The notes: generated by a model from the sequence alone, not told the origin. A stretch of 64,000 bases of DNA from Cristatella mucedo (GCA_009760855.2 WPIO01000007.1:674501-738500); one strand, 5' to 3'. Positions 51,415-63,290 are shown, counted from the first letter of the stretch. Numbers and translations are program-made.

Positions 51415-51565
51415 GTACAGTCAACTCCACATATAAGAATATATGAATAGCAGTTCTGCACCCCAGATTTTCTTTGCAAGATTTGTCTCACTCCACATAT
51501 GGGAATACTACCCATTAAAGAATGCCTATTTGCCGGCCCGAGCATATTCTTATAAGTGACGCCTT
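51415..51565. mobile_element. Possible small inverted-repeat element (MITE-like)
   Basis: CACATATAAGAATAT at about 51430-51444 is mirrored, with one mismatch, by ATATTCTTATAAGTG at about 51544-51558. The left side is preceded by TACAGTCAACTC, reminiscent of pogo/Tigger-type ends starting CAGT after TA. The outer ends do not match well, so this is tentative. It has no coding capacity. Confidence 0.35.
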
Positions 51566-53216
51566 AAGTAGACGTTTAAAAAGTCCAATAAAATATCATC
51601 GTACAAATGTACATCCATCTTCTATTAATGGAATTGACAACTCTGGACAGATGCCTCAACAATGGCCTAACAAGAAGACATTCTCATTACCATAAGCATG
51701 ACCTACATGCCTCATGTTAGCTAACGTGCACATAGCCCATACAAGACAAATGAAATTTATTTAGAAGTTCAGCGATCGCATAATGATAAAGACAGGATAT
51801 CTAGAACAGGAACTGATTTTCCATGTCCCGGCTCAACAGCATGTGATTTTGCTCCTCTGGTCACACGTGAAGAAACTGCCAACAGTGCTACCAACGTCCT
51901 CAGCATCTACTCAGTAGCACTGTTTATTTCAAACAGAGTTTCGGCGATCCATATCTTGTAGTAACAATGGCTGGCAAGTACAACACAAATCGACCAGACT
52001 TAGCAGCCGTGAAGGCAAGCTCGTGGACGAAGAGTGCGCAAATGCATTAAGAGCTATACTTATTGGAAAATTAAGGTGTTAAAAAAGGTTGGCAAGGAGC
52101 CTCAAAAGACCAAACTATTATTACAATCCAGACAGCTCGACGATCCTTGAACATACTGACCATCCAGCAAGCAGTTGCCTAGAAATTGTTTAAAGTCGTC
52201 TAGTTTAATGGACCTAAGCATCGATGCAAGCCTTCGTTGAATGCCTGTTACCTTCCAGCAGATAGTATGCCGCTTGCCGAAGGCAAAGTAGGGCCACTTA
52301 TAGTGATTAAGCTAGCAATCGTAGTCATGTCCACATGTGATGACACACAATACATGACTCTAATCTTAAGTGATCTTTCCCACATCATTCTCCAGTAACA
52401 ATAAATCCTTGACTTCTAAAGTGATGAACATAATTTGCAGCTAACAGCATTACAGGTGCATTAGTGGTTAAACTGCCAGTGCATTGGTCGAACTGTAACA
52501 TAAGCACGCCGGGGCACATACAAGCAAGGGGCTGAGTGAGTTCACTAAAGCAATGGACTAGGACTCAAGCAGTTTGGCAAGGAGGGCGGTGCAGTTTGCT
52601 ACATCACACCAGGTTATCCAAATTAGAAATGAAATGCATGCTGGTGATAAAATCACGTTCGTGTTCTTGCAAAGCTGGTCCCCATTTAAATAATTAGAAG
52701 CGATGCCGACCTACACTAGAGCAGGCCAGTAACTATCACCAAACTTCAAGCCAGTCGAAAGAGGAAATGCTGTAGCAAATGTAACTAGACATGCAAACAA
52801 GTTAGAATAGATTCTCGTTAATTCTATCAAGTATTGCTGCATCTGAAGACAAACAAGCTCGATCACAAAGTTTGCAGCTGACGAATGGCGCCCTTCTCAG
52901 CAGGACACGTAACAATTTATTTCACCTATGCTTTCAGCACTACGAATTGACGTCGCCTCAAATATGGTCAGCAGCTGAGCTACTCTACTGAAAACTTACA
53001 TGCTTCCAAGACTACAATACATGGCCAGACAAGTCACACCAAAAACATGTACAGGAAAATAACCGATGTGGCAAATTTAGTAGCAAAAAAAGAGCAGCTT
53101 GATAACCTAAGCCCATATCACGATTCTGAGGGTAACATAGGAGAGGCTTTATCTAGCTCCACTGCTTCTTGCACATTGAGACTTAAATCCGCCTGTTTCA
53201 GATTGTCACTAGAATT
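51566..53216. other. Non-coding stretch, nothing recognised
   Basis: No repeat family or domain supported; frames are short throughout. Confidence 0.35.
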
Positions 53217-53345
53217 TAGCCCAGTGGTACTTGCACTCCGAGACTCTGGTCGTGGGCTCCAGTCGTACAGCAAGCCACTCTGTATTACCTACTGCAAGCA
53301 TACTCATAAGTCGCAAAAGCTCTTCTGCTGCTATGGACAAACGGC
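53217..53345 (+). repeat. SINE family B, decayed
   Basis: GGTCGTGGGCTCCAGTCG, ACCTACTGCAAGCATACTC, GCAAAAGCTCTTCTGCTGCT; the head is poorly preserved. Confidence 0.5.
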
Positions 53346-53379
53346 TTTCGAAACAGTTAGTCGTTACATAACTCAGTAA

Positions 53380-53590
53380 CCATACATAATATTAATAAGA
53401 CATTTGTGTAGCACTCTTAACAAATTAAATCTATTTAGGCAATATAAATATACTTGCAAAGAAGCATGGAAATGGTTAGCAATAACATCCATAGCACCAT
53501 CAAGCATAAACATACAAATGACGATTCATGTAGACGGAGCAAATGCTATGAGGAATGTGCATATTTTAGCTTTTTCTCGCAAATATCATT
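53380..53590 (-). mobile_element. LINE family A tail and UTR fragment, decayed
   Basis: AATATTAATAAGACATTTG, TAGCACTCTTAACAAATTAA, TTTAGGCAATATAAATATAC, TTGCAAAGAAGCATGG and a later AAATGCTATGAGGAATGTGC. Confidence 0.5.
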
Positions 53591-54390
53591 GAGGAAAATG
53601 TCTTAATGCGATAAGAAATGGATCAAATAACTTCTAAAAGCAGGAGTTTTCTATTCATTAAAACAGGCTAGTTTCTTCCTGCATTCTTCATAAAAGAATA
53701 GCCAAAATAGAAGGTGAGAGCATGAGATTTGAGCTCTCCTCAACCTTTTAGATCGCCCACAACACAACCTGTGAGCTTTCCAATTTGACAACACTTGGAA
53801 ACTGTACTCTGGAAAGCATTTGACGATTATACGACCAACTGAAAGCACTTGCTTGCAAATCAAACTGCGTTTGGAGACATAAGTGATCGACATCAAGGTG
53901 GTTGGCTGTCACTGAAGATGAGGTCAGAAAGTGCACTTCCATTTTGAAAAAGCTTGCTTTCGAGGTAGAATATGTGCTAGCAAAAAAATCAGAACAATCT
54001 AGAAAATGAGTTAATTGCAAGTACACGGTCATGTGCCGGATTCCACATCCCTTATAAAAATAGCCTACCTTAAAGATCTCCATAAATTCGATGGTGACTG
54101 ACCGGTGCAGCCAAAATTTCATCTAGGTCTGTCTCAATCATGACCAAAGCTCATACTATTGCAAACGAAAGATGTCTTGCATCTAGTCTTAAAAGTGTTG
54201 GCACATTACCTGTGCCAATAGGTTAGAACCAAACTGTGTATCGGCATAGAGAGGGCCTCGAGGCTAGGATCTGGTGCTCTCACTGCCGTGGTCGGGGGGG
54301 GGGGGGTCTCTTCTCAGCTAGAGAAATTTTTATCAGGGTTGCCGGTGTGCTCTTATTCGAGTCATCTCATCTACCTAGTTTTAAAAAAGG
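53591..54390. other. Non-coding stretch, nothing recognised
   Basis: Short opposing frames only; a poly-G run lies at 54294-54306. Confidence 0.35.
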
Positions 54391-54391
54391 G

Positions 54392-54513
54392 CAGTGACAA
54401 CCCAGGGTAGGATGCCCACTCTTCACGATTGAGGTCGTGTGTTAGAATCCTACAGTGGGCGATCCTTTATTGCCAAATGCAAGCAGTGGTGATTGCCTTT
54501 AAGGCTCTTTTGC

Positions 54514-54563
<50 letters not shown>

Positions 54564-54638
54564 ATATATATATGTATATATATATATTCCTATATATATA
54601 TATATATATATATATGAGGCTGTTAAATCAGCTAATAT
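54392..54638 (+). repeat. SINE family B interrupted by a (TA)n expansion
   Basis: ATTGAGGTCGTGTGTTAG, GTGGGCGATCCTTTATTGCC, GCAAGCAGTGGTGATTGCC, GCTCTTTTGCCATTGTATA, then a (TA)n tract at about 54517-54616, then GAGGCTGTTAAATCAGCTAA. The tract sits exactly at the TATACAAAT site of the tail. Confidence 0.8.
54517..54616. repeat. (TA)n microsatellite within a SINE
   Basis: TA units with CCC, TG and TCC interruptions. Confidence 0.93.
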
Positions 54639-55604
54639 ATTTTATATGGTGAGATGATCCTAGCTAATATAACACTCACTATTTTAAGTCGAACACCAAA
54701 CCTTATGCAACAACCAGAGAACGCTTGCATAATAGATAATTGGTAACTCACAATGCACAGACAGCAGGCTTTTTCTGATCGTACTAAGCAAAGATAAGAA
54801 CATAATTGCAAAAGGCAAAAATATAATTTGCTCGCCAATACTAGTACAAATCGTGCTTATCTTGTGGCAGTGGTGATTTTCGGGCACGCTTACAGCTAGA
54901 AGTAATTCAACGTTTGTTTCACGATTTCCAACAACAACGTCGCTGCAGACGCCTCCTAGTTATATCTGAGAAGCCTGAACCGTATAGCGGCGGATAGCGA
55001 CAGGAAGTGCAGCTCACTAATCATTACTAGGGACGGCAAGTCGCCTTCGTCAAGGAAAGCAGCGGGCTTCTGGGACGCTCATTAGCGATGTCAGCGAAGT
55101 ACTGTTTCAATTAATTTTGAAACCGCGGCAGCATGAAGATCAGCAGTATAGACAATGGTAAATGCAGTTATACTTGAATGGATATGCTGACCTTTTACAC
55201 GTAGTCGTATGCTATTTCAATGGACAACACATGAATCCATTCGGAAAACGCCGCAGAATCAAGTCGTAGGAGTGATTCTTACAATAGCCCCCGTATAGAG
55301 CCGCAAACGCTTAGCCGATCCGGTACGTTGCAGTCCCAAGCTGACCTTGGGCGAGCACCGACTGGCCAACACGTTTCCGACTGGAGCGAGTAACCGCTGT
55401 CAGCATTGACGTCTGCTAGCTGGCAGCATGAGAAGCGCTGCAAGAAAGCCTCGAAATATATAAGCGTCAGCCAGTTGTCCCAAGCGAAAACAATTGCTGC
55501 AGCAAAAGCGGTCCGGAGATGTCTCCTGCGTCGAATCGCCCACGCCGCGGCGCGCACAGCAGGTCCGGCTGACTTTGCCTTGACCCGGTTACGAGCTGTC
55601 GTCT

Positions 55605-55692
55605 GTGATTGGCGCAAATAGTCACGTGACAGGACGGCTTATAAATAGTCACATAGCGAATAAATAATACCCAGACGGCCGTCCAGACAGGC
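55605..55692 (+). promoter_or_regulatory. Compact core promoter: inverted CCAAT box, TCACGTGA E-box, TATA box
   Basis: ATTGG (reverse of CCAAT) is at 55608-55612, the palindromic E-box TCACGTGA at 55622-55629 and TATAAATA at 55640-55647. An ATG follows at 55693. The spacing puts a start site near 55670, about 30 bp after the TATA box. The surroundings from about 55480 to 56500 are CpG-rich. TCACGTGA is the USF/MITF/TFEB class of E-box. Promoter activity is inferred from motif order and spacing only. Confidence 0.55.
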
Positions 55693-55821
55693 ATGTCTGG
55701 TAGGAAACTACGTATGCTGCTTCGAAAATGCTTTGGTGAAGAGCAGCGCTCGGAGAGGGCCGAAGATGCCCACTTCTGCTGTTTCAATACTAGTGCTCGT
55801 AGCAGAAAAGACCGGCGAGCG
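55693..55821 (+). CDS. Candidate short first coding exon, product unknown
   Basis: This is the first ATG after the TATA box. It encodes 43 residues, MSGRKLRMLLRKCFG, then a charged segment (EEQRSERAED) and FCCFNTSARSRKDRRA, and reaches a donor GTAAGG at 55822 in phase 0. The peptide is basic with a cluster of cysteines and no signal peptide, suggesting a cytoplasmic or nuclear N-terminus. Reading on without splicing gives a 91-residue open frame ending at 55968. No family recognised. Confidence 0.38.
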
Positions 55822-57522
55822 GTAAGGACGATCGCACTTCTTCCCTTGGTTACGGCGATTCCCATGGCTTTAGCCGCCGACTTATCATTGATTAACTGCC
55901 ATCTTGCGCCGCGGCCGTCGCTCCGTGGCGGCTCTTTTCCTTCTCGAAACCGTTCGAATAGGCGATAGTGCGTAAACGATTCGTGCCTTTTTAGTGGTGC
56001 CGTCCTCCGATCGAACTTTTACTCGCCAAGCCGCTGGGTCAGCTGCCTAACCGCCCTGCCGCCGGTGGAGAGAACCCGCCGGTGCCACCGCTGCAGCGGC
56101 CCTTAAGCTCGGGAGCTGCCCTGTCACATGCCATGTACGCGGGAGTGTCCTCGTCCGCAGGGTCTCGTCACCCGCGTTAGAGCCCGGATTTGGCGCACCG
56201 GCGCTTTCGCGGCCGTCTGTCTAGACGTCTCGGAGCGGTCGAATCGGGGTCAATGGACGCCAGCCGGGCACCCATTGTTTGAGGCTTGTAATCGTTTTAA
56301 CTCGCTGCTAGGGCTCGCTGATGCAATTCAAGCTCAACAATCTACGAAGAGAGGAGGCGACCTGTCTGTCTCCCGGCGCCGCGCGTGGCCCACCATTCGG
56401 TTTTCGACCAGCGCCTGCTTGCCCTACCTGGACACGTTCGTCAGTTCGCGAGCTCCACGGTTGGCTCTGTAAGCTGGCGTTTTAATGCGTCCATGGAGCG
56501 TTCCTGTGCCGCAAAATCTTGATCGGCTGCGGCTGCACTAAAATCTTGTAAGGCGCCTGTGGCCCTCAAATGAAGCCAACCATTCCTTGTTAGGCTGTCA
56601 GCTGTTAGGGTGTTTTAACTAGACGTACGGTTAGAGTGGTGGCCAAGTGGCAGGCTGGGTGGCCAAGTGGCTGGCGCAGTGGCCTAGTGGCTGCTGCGGT
56701 GGTGGCGATTGCGTCTTCGACGCTTGGCACTATCGCACACGCATTCGGCGAGCCCGACTGCAGCACCGTTGTGGGAGAGCGGAGACTGCTTAGAGGCCGA
56801 GGCCAGAGCAGCAGCTCCCTTTTCGTCTGTCTGTCTCTCCTCTCTCTCTCCTCTCTTCTCTCTCAGGTTACCTGGCACTGGTGGTTTGACATAGAAAGAT
56901 GCCAGAATCTGACGCGGTACCTCACTCTCCTCCCCTCCCCACCCTGCTGCTGTTCAACTTATCTGACCGACTGAGTTTTTGTGGCTTCCTCTGCGTGGGA
57001 GGAAGACCTGCATAGTTCAATGGGTCGTAGTAGGCATACTACATCCCCATCGGTTGTGCGACCTGCATTTGTGTATTACATTGCTCCCTTAATGAGCAAC
57101 GACACTGTGCAAAGACTCAGTTGCCGAGGCTGAGGTGCCCGCTTTGTCGTCCTCGGCTGGACTCCTCTGATGCAAGCAATGTTCAGTCCTGATCTGCTGC
57201 CAGTGAAGAGCGGCCATGGCTGTTTTGTCGCTGTAGAAATGCTGCTGTTGAATCTTCCGACCGACCTTAATTTTTTTTCGATTTCTGATCCTCAATTCTG
57301 TGCTGTTGGGGGGATAAGGGCTTTTTCTTGGTCGCCATTCCTCGTTGGTTTGACCGAATGCCTCGGCGAGCTGGTCTCCTCCTGGCCTGCACTCAGTCTT
57401 GCTGCTGGCAAAGCTTCGCGAGTCTGCTGTTCGCTGCTGCTGCAGCCGCAGCAGTCGAAGTGCTTGGCTCATTCTCGGCGCCCCATTGTCCGTGTTTAAC
57501 GAGTCGTTTCGGCAGCATCATG

Positions 57523-58284
57523 CACGGCGGGTTCTTGTTCTTGCATGAACAGAGCACCCACTTGTCTGCCGACTGCAAGGAGAGGGGCTTAGGCTGGCCT
57601 GCCGGCACCGACGGTAGATCGGGCAGCGCCGCCGCCGCTCCTGCTCCTGCATCGGTTGCCGCCACAGCAGTCGTCGCCGTTGGGCCCGGAGTCGGCCTTC
57701 AGCAGATTGGAGCCGGCGCACCCATGGCAGAGGCAAGGCGACCCACAGCCACCGCCGCAGCCACCACCAAGCAGGGGGCTGCATGCAGCTACCCTCCACT
57801 TATTCCCATATCGGCCGACGGCGAGGTGGCGGACTATGCCAGCAGCCGCAGGGCCGTTGGCCGCTTGTGCCACAGCGACCCCGACTCGGACAACTCGTGC
57901 ATTCGGCCCCCACCCAACAGAACCGTCTTCAGTGACTTCTCCCCACCGCCTCCGCCGTCATCCAGGGGCCGCAATGTGCGGGCAGTGCCGCTAAGGGGAG
58001 ACACGTGCAGGCCGCCACCGCCCAGCCACCAGGCGCCGCCGGGGCAGCACCTTTCGTCGGCACGCGGAGACTACAATTCGGTGAGCTCTCGACCCGCTGC
58101 CGCCAGGAAGAGCAGCTCAGCTTCTGCGGCCAGTGGTGGCGGCTTAGAGCTGCCGCCGCCTCAGTATTCGGATCTGTTCCACGACGGCAGCGCAGCTGCA
58201 TACCACCCGCCCACTGCATCTGTGCCCACTGCAGCTGCCGGCGGAGGGCCTGGCACTGGATGCCAGAAACCGATGCCCACGTGA
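57523..58284 (+). CDS. Pro/Ala/Ser-rich C-terminal coding region, unidentified
   Basis: The open frame extends left to 57328; I start at the ATG at 57523 because an acceptor-like TTTCGGCAG ends at 57516 just before it. It may be a terminal exon (phase 2 entry) rather than a whole gene. About 253 residues: N-terminal HGGFLFLHEQ, an Ala-rich part, ADGEVADYASSRR, DPDSDNSCIRPPPN, VFSDFSPPPPPSSRG, RPPPPSH, DYNSVSSR and LELPPPQYSDLF, ending PMPT with TGA at 58282-58284. Third codon positions are strongly G/C, unlike the surroundings. PPPQY fits a PPxY WW-domain ligand and the polyproline runs fit SH3 or EVH1 ligands, as in cytoplasmic tails of receptors and adaptors. I do not recognise the family. 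A looser resemblance to Pro-rich receptor tails such as LRP5/6 was too weak to use. Confidence 0.6.
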   Translation, partial: HGGFLFLHEQSTHLSADCKERGLGWPAGTDGRSGSAAAAPAPASVAATAVVAVGPGVGLQQIGAGAPMAEARRPTATAAATTKQGAACSYPPLIPISADGEVADYASSRRAVGRLCHSDPDSDNSCIRPPPNRTVFSDFSPPPPPSSRGRNVRAVPLRGDTCRPPPPSHQAPPGQHLSSARGDYNSVSSRPAAARKSSSASAASGGGLELPPPQYSDLFHDGSAAAYHPPTASVPTAAAGGGPGTGCQKPMPT

Positions 58285-58840
58285 TTCGGCGGGTGCTGCC
58301 GCTGTCTTGTCTCTGACAAGCACTGCCCCAGTATCTGTCTGACGTCAGCAGGATGTGCTGCCGCTGACGAAAACGAACGCAGTGCCGATCTGACAAGGTC
58401 GTGTGCAAGGAGCCAAAGGGATAGCTCAGCCGAAGTGACGACAGAGCAGCCGTACGAACGCTGGCTGCCGCAGCGACGTCAGAGTCAGTGGTAAAGCGCG
58501 CTGACACTGTTTGCTGTGATCTGCTAAGTAGCCGGGCGTGCTTGCCTCAAACTGTCAGTGCAGTGACGGCTATGGGTTTGCCAACAAGTGCTTGCTGTGA
58601 CAACAGCCACCAATGATGGCAGCCTGCTGCAGAGTAGTCACAGCTGGTCTTAATTTAGACTAAAATACCTAGCCAATGTGGCCTGCGATTGCCATTCGAA
58701 GGCTGTCTGCTGGCCTGTACATCCTGTGGTTTTAGGCATTTCATCCTTTAGAATATCACCAGCACCTTGGTGCCGGGTGACACTCTTTCTAACAAGTGAA
58801 TTGTTAAAATAAAGGCAAGACCTATGGTTCCATTGCCTTG
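58285..58840 (+). other. 3' UTR with poly(A) signal AATAAA
   Basis: Follows the stop at 58284. A canonical AATAAA lies at 58808-58813, with GT-rich sequence after about 58855 as expected downstream of a cleavage site. It contains no repeats. This gives a 3' UTR of about 550 nt if the signal is used. Confidence 0.5.
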
Positions 58841-61800
58841 GAATCGCCAATCTATGACTGTGCTAGTGTAGAACTGGGTCGTTGATAGGCCAGTGGTTTG
58901 TCGATCTGGTCAGTATATTGGCCATATCGTGGAAACCATTCATCTTTCTAGGAGTACTGAGTGCATGCTGTCTACAAAGGTAAGACTAGTCCCAATGTTG
59001 CTGTAGAGGTGCAGATTTAGTTTATGCAGCCTGGCTTATTGCTCGGAGCTTGGGTGGGCACTAATGGGGGTAGGGGGGCAGGTGTTACATCTGGCCAGGG
59101 CTAGCTGCATGCTTGTGGAGAATTTATATCGGTAGTCATCGTGACACCGATCGAGAGATGCTGTCTGTCCCTCCCCCTACCCACTCCCTTGCCTGATGCA
59201 TTCGTCTGAATAGCGACCACTGCCGAACCTAATCAAGCAGTAATGAGCCGTCTGGCTACCTCGGACTGTGACCTTTCTTGCAGCTGGTACTTAGTCAAAG
59301 TTCTTAGTTAACAGGATTGGTTTCCGATGTGTCTGCATAATAAGTCAATGAAAACAATGTGACAGAGCCTTGGCCAGTGAAGCATGCACTTATGCTTAGC
59401 ATGTTGGGTATACTTGCAGATCTCACGATGTGCTTAGTTTTAGCACGCAGTGGGTGCAGGCTCGTGTTCGTGCAGGTCGTGAGCGTTGGCCTGAAGTCAT
59501 TTGTGCATTTGGTGAGCATTGAAAATGCAAGTTTTGCACACGCTCTCAAGCGCCGTCATGCCGTATGACGCGATGGTTTGACATAGCTGACACTGCACGT
59601 GACTGTCACTGTGTGACCGCCACTATTCTGTGAGCAAAGATTGAGGCCAGGCATTTCCCTTGTCCACCTGAGAGCTGAACTGTGTTGTGGTCTGCTGCTG
59701 CGTTGCACAATGTAGCCGCAGATGGTACGTCGAGTGTCTGCCAAAGAAGCAGCGTTGCCCAGCAAAAACACCTGCAAAACTTCGCCTTTTTTCTCAGACG
59801 ACTGCCTGAGTGGAGCGGTGACATCTGGGGGGGGGGAGTAGTGACACGGGAGACACTGGCTAGGTGTCATCGTGGCTGGCTCAAGGCTGCTTTTGCTCGT
59901 ATGCATGAATACCTAGGCTCAAGCAAAGTGCCAGGAGGCCGTGGTAGTTTGGTTTCTCCATAGAGCCAACTTTTACCTTGCTGCTTTGAATAGTGGGTGC
60001 AAACACTGGCTGAGGCTGCTGGCACCAGCTATCAGCAGAAGCTGATTGAGGCTGATTCTAGCCAGAGCAGCCGATTCGCTTGCATGAGGGTCATGCATGA
60101 GTGGGCACTTGCAGCTGCTCGATAGGATGCCAGGCTGGTTGCAGACTGGCGGCATCTACTACTTGAAGGCCGCTTGCTGCGCTTCAGAAGGACAGCATCA
60201 TGCGATAGAGAACGTCATGCAGCTGCTACTGTCTGCTCGTGTGCGCCTGCATGCAGTCGCGCTTGCTCGGGTGAAATCGGCTGAGCACGTGACTGTATGT
60301 GCACGGCGGCCGGAGCAGCAGCCGTGTGCCAGCTCTGGGTGCCGTGACGAAGGCTGTGCACTTGATTGACAGACTGTTGTGTGGCTTCTAGTGCTTGCTG
60401 CGATCAGGTTCTTGCTCGTTTACATAGTACAGCAAAGGCTCCCATTAAAGGAAGTGATTTGTGAATCTGTTCAGTCTGCCTAGTCCACCGATGGATTGGT
60501 CACAAGGCTGCAGAATATGTAGTGGAACCAGGGGGCAGATGAACTCGGGCATCGAGAAGTGGATGGCTACTGTGTTGATGCTATGCTGTGGCTTTGCAAA
60601 TGACTGGTCATTGTGAGTTCTTCCTTCTCAAGCGAGCCCCAACCGATTGGTTTCACTGTGTCCTGCGCTGCACTTCGCGGGATATGTAGATCGCAGGCTG
60701 TTTTGCAGTGGTCGGTCCAGATTTAGGAGCTGCTGTTACAGAGCTCAGTGGCTTAGTTTTCCTTTAATCTTCAAGGCCTGACCCATGGGTCTGTATAACC
60801 TAGCCTACATTTGGGGGTTAGGAATCAGTGAATCTGCTGGTACGAGGTTGTGAGTCAATGATAGCTCGTGTGATCGTAACTATGGGCGGGCCACTGCTGC
60901 TTGCTTTTATCAATAATAGTGATAACGTGACATCTGTACCACCAATGCAGATCAAGCTTTGATGAAGATTTGAGATAAAATGGCACATATCCAACCCTTG
61001 TCTAGACTATGTGAGTCAATTGCTTGCTGTCAGGAATTGGGTGCTTCCGGCAGAGCAGTGTCTGCCACTCGGTGCTCCTTCCTACCGAACTACAAAAGTG
61101 CACAGCCGGCTAGTGTGTGGTTTAGACTCTCCAATGGTGGCAGCAGTGAGTACGTGTCAGCGGGTGACCCACTGCTTTCTGGGACACACCACCGATACTT
61201 TTGCCGTGCTACTTCCTTGTTCTAGGAACAGCATATGCTGCCAGTTTCCGGAATCTCCAGGTGCCAGACCGTGCTGTGTCATCCTATTATGTATGCTACT
61301 ACATTAGGCCGGCCACTGCTACTAAAGCAGCTACTGCAAGCTGAGGTTGCCCTACACTAATAGCCTGGGCTTGTGGGGTCTGCATAAAGGTGTGGCTGTT
61401 CATGCAGCAACAGTCATTGTGTATACTTGCATGCTTTTCCTCGTCTAAGACTGTGCAGTATAACAGCCTCAGCAACTAGTCGAACAGCGCGTACTTGGAT
61501 GCAGGCTCACTTGCCAGGATATCTCGAGCCACCTACCTGTTCGATCGATCGTGCCGTGTGATGCAGCATTGGCCTTGCAAGAAAATTGTAGCAGAACCTG
61601 GACGTGTTTCTGCATATAGTGCACAGACCCCTGTAGTAGCACTATCCAGCTTAAATGTATCATGCAAATCTTGACTTAAGTTTCTTCATACGTAACTGAA
61701 CTGCTCTAGAAGCTTCAGCCTCATCTTGCCCACAGATCCTCTCGGTGCACCAATCAGCTGTCTCTTTCGTTATCTCGAACGATTGGCAGCAGATAGATTT

Positions 61801-62520
61801 GCACTGGTGGTTTTAGACTACAGAACTATGTTCACAAATTGTGGATGACGATGTCATGTTTACTTCTTCTGCCGACCAATGCCATATTTACTTCTGCTGT
61901 CGACCTATGATACTTCCTTTCCAGCTAGTCGTAAATGTGTGGCTGTGCATTAGTATATCTCCATCTCTATCAACTCAAAGATTAAGTGAGCTTGCACCGG
62001 ATTCTTCTACAGTGTACTCGAATTGTGTGCAGCTTTTGCACTCGTGGCTTGACCATCTCATGCAAAAATGGGAAAGCAGAGCTAGTCCGGCCTAGTCAGC
62101 TCAGTCGAGGGAGTGAGCAGCAGGGAGAGGCAGCCGGCTAGGACAGCTGGAAAGGATATTCCACAGTCGGCTGCAGTCGACCAGCTGTCGTTCTTTAAGA
62201 ATTTAGAAAATACTTGCACCGTCTAGAACCTGCAAAATGAAAACGTCAGTCACCAACAATAGTTCAGTGAAGGAATGGGGCAGCTAATGTATTCACCTTG
62301 TAGGACTTGAGGGCACAAAGATGAGGGCAGAAGAACTTGTGGCTGAACTTAATGTACACCAGTTCAGCCACATATGTGGAGGAGCCAAGCCGTTGTGGGT
62401 CTTGCTTCCCATTGGCCTTTTAGAGAGCCCTGCCAGTACTACATTACAGGAGGTCGGTCAAGAGAAAACTAGAGAGCTAGTAGGATCTTGAGCTAGCAAC
62501 TGCAGTAAGTAGACACTAAA
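58841..62520. other. Repeat-free, TG/CTG-rich non-coding stretch
   Basis: About 3.7 kb without recognisable SINE or LINE sequence and without a convincing open frame. Composition is rich in CTGC, TGCTG and GTG words on the plus strand. It could be an extended 3' UTR from use of a later poly(A) site, or unique intergenic DNA. A poly-G run occurs near 59827. Confidence 0.35.
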
Positions 62521-62528
62521 GTTGCCGT

Positions 62529-62652
62529 CCTGGTTAGGACTTGGGGTTAAGGTCCTCGCCTTTGTCGACCGAGGTCGTGGGCTCGATCCCTGCGGCATAT
62601 GTGAAGCACCTGGATAGAGATTAAGTTCTCATCTGGTGTTATACGGATGAAT

Positions 62653-62653
<1 letters not shown>
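62529..62653 (+). repeat. SINE family A followed by (GT)n
   Basis: CTGGTTAGGACTTGGGGTTA, GGTCGTGGGCTCGATCCC, GAAGCACCTGGATAGAGATT, AAGTTCTCATCTGGTGTTA, TACGGATGAATT, then directly into (GT)n. Confidence 0.8.
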
Positions 62654-62741
<88 letters not shown>

Positions 62742-62798
62742 CTGTGTGTGTATCTGTGTGTGTGTATCTGTGTGTGTGTATCTGTGTGTGTGTATATG
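62652..62798. repeat. (GT)n microsatellite at a SINE A 3' end
   Basis: Long GT tract with TATG and TATCTG variants, especially in the last 70 bp. Confidence 0.95.
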
Positions 62799-62984
62799 TT
62801 ATTTTTAAGCTGGGCAGGAACGAAAATAATGGCTACCTATGGTGGCAGACAGCAGGGTTTAATCTTTAAACATCAAGCAGCCATCAAAGATTACTCACAG
62901 GCCAGCAACCGATGATGATCGACGGTCAGGCTACGGCCCCTCCAATTAGAGGAGGAAAGTCACATATTCTAGCCGTTAGGTTAG

Positions 62985-63290
62985 AGCTTCATATAGAGAG
63001 TACAGTTTTATCAGCGCTTAGCTTAATGATATATAAACCATCATTCCGGATTGAAAGTCTCCGAGGCATGTGTTGAATAAACATATCGCAGCAGCTGATC
63101 CTGAGAACTTGAAATGACAAGTTCAGCTAGTTGTCATCGGCACAGGTGGCAGCTGTTTCTATGGCGGGAATCACGTTCACCAGAAGGGCTACATAAAGGG
63201 TTTCAGAAATGGACCAATAACAGAACCATGTGGAAGTCTACCCATAGAGGATATGCTAGATGAGACCTGATCACCACCCGAAGCCGAATA
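62985..63290 (-). mobile_element. LINE RT fragment
   Basis: The minus strand covers the region from motif B (GLPHGSVIGPFLKPFM, 63180-63240) through a decayed motif C (63135-63160) to the KLSADKTVL block (63000-63030). It most resembles the CR1-like RT of families A and B. Confidence 0.6.

Larger units (their letters stand above)
55480..56500. other. CpG-rich, GC-rich promoter-like region
   Basis: CpG dinucleotides are dense (for example GCGCCGCGGCCGTCG around 55910 and CACCGGCGCTTTCGCGG around 56200), and several overlapping open frames occur on both strands as expected in GC-rich DNA. Repeats are absent. It lies between the compact promoter and the Pro/Ala-rich coding region and probably holds 5' exons or UTR. 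No exon other than 55693-55821 could be supported. Confidence 0.45.

Noticed and set aside
62652-62915. Cys-Val repeat open frames
   Set aside because: Translation of the (GT)n tract.
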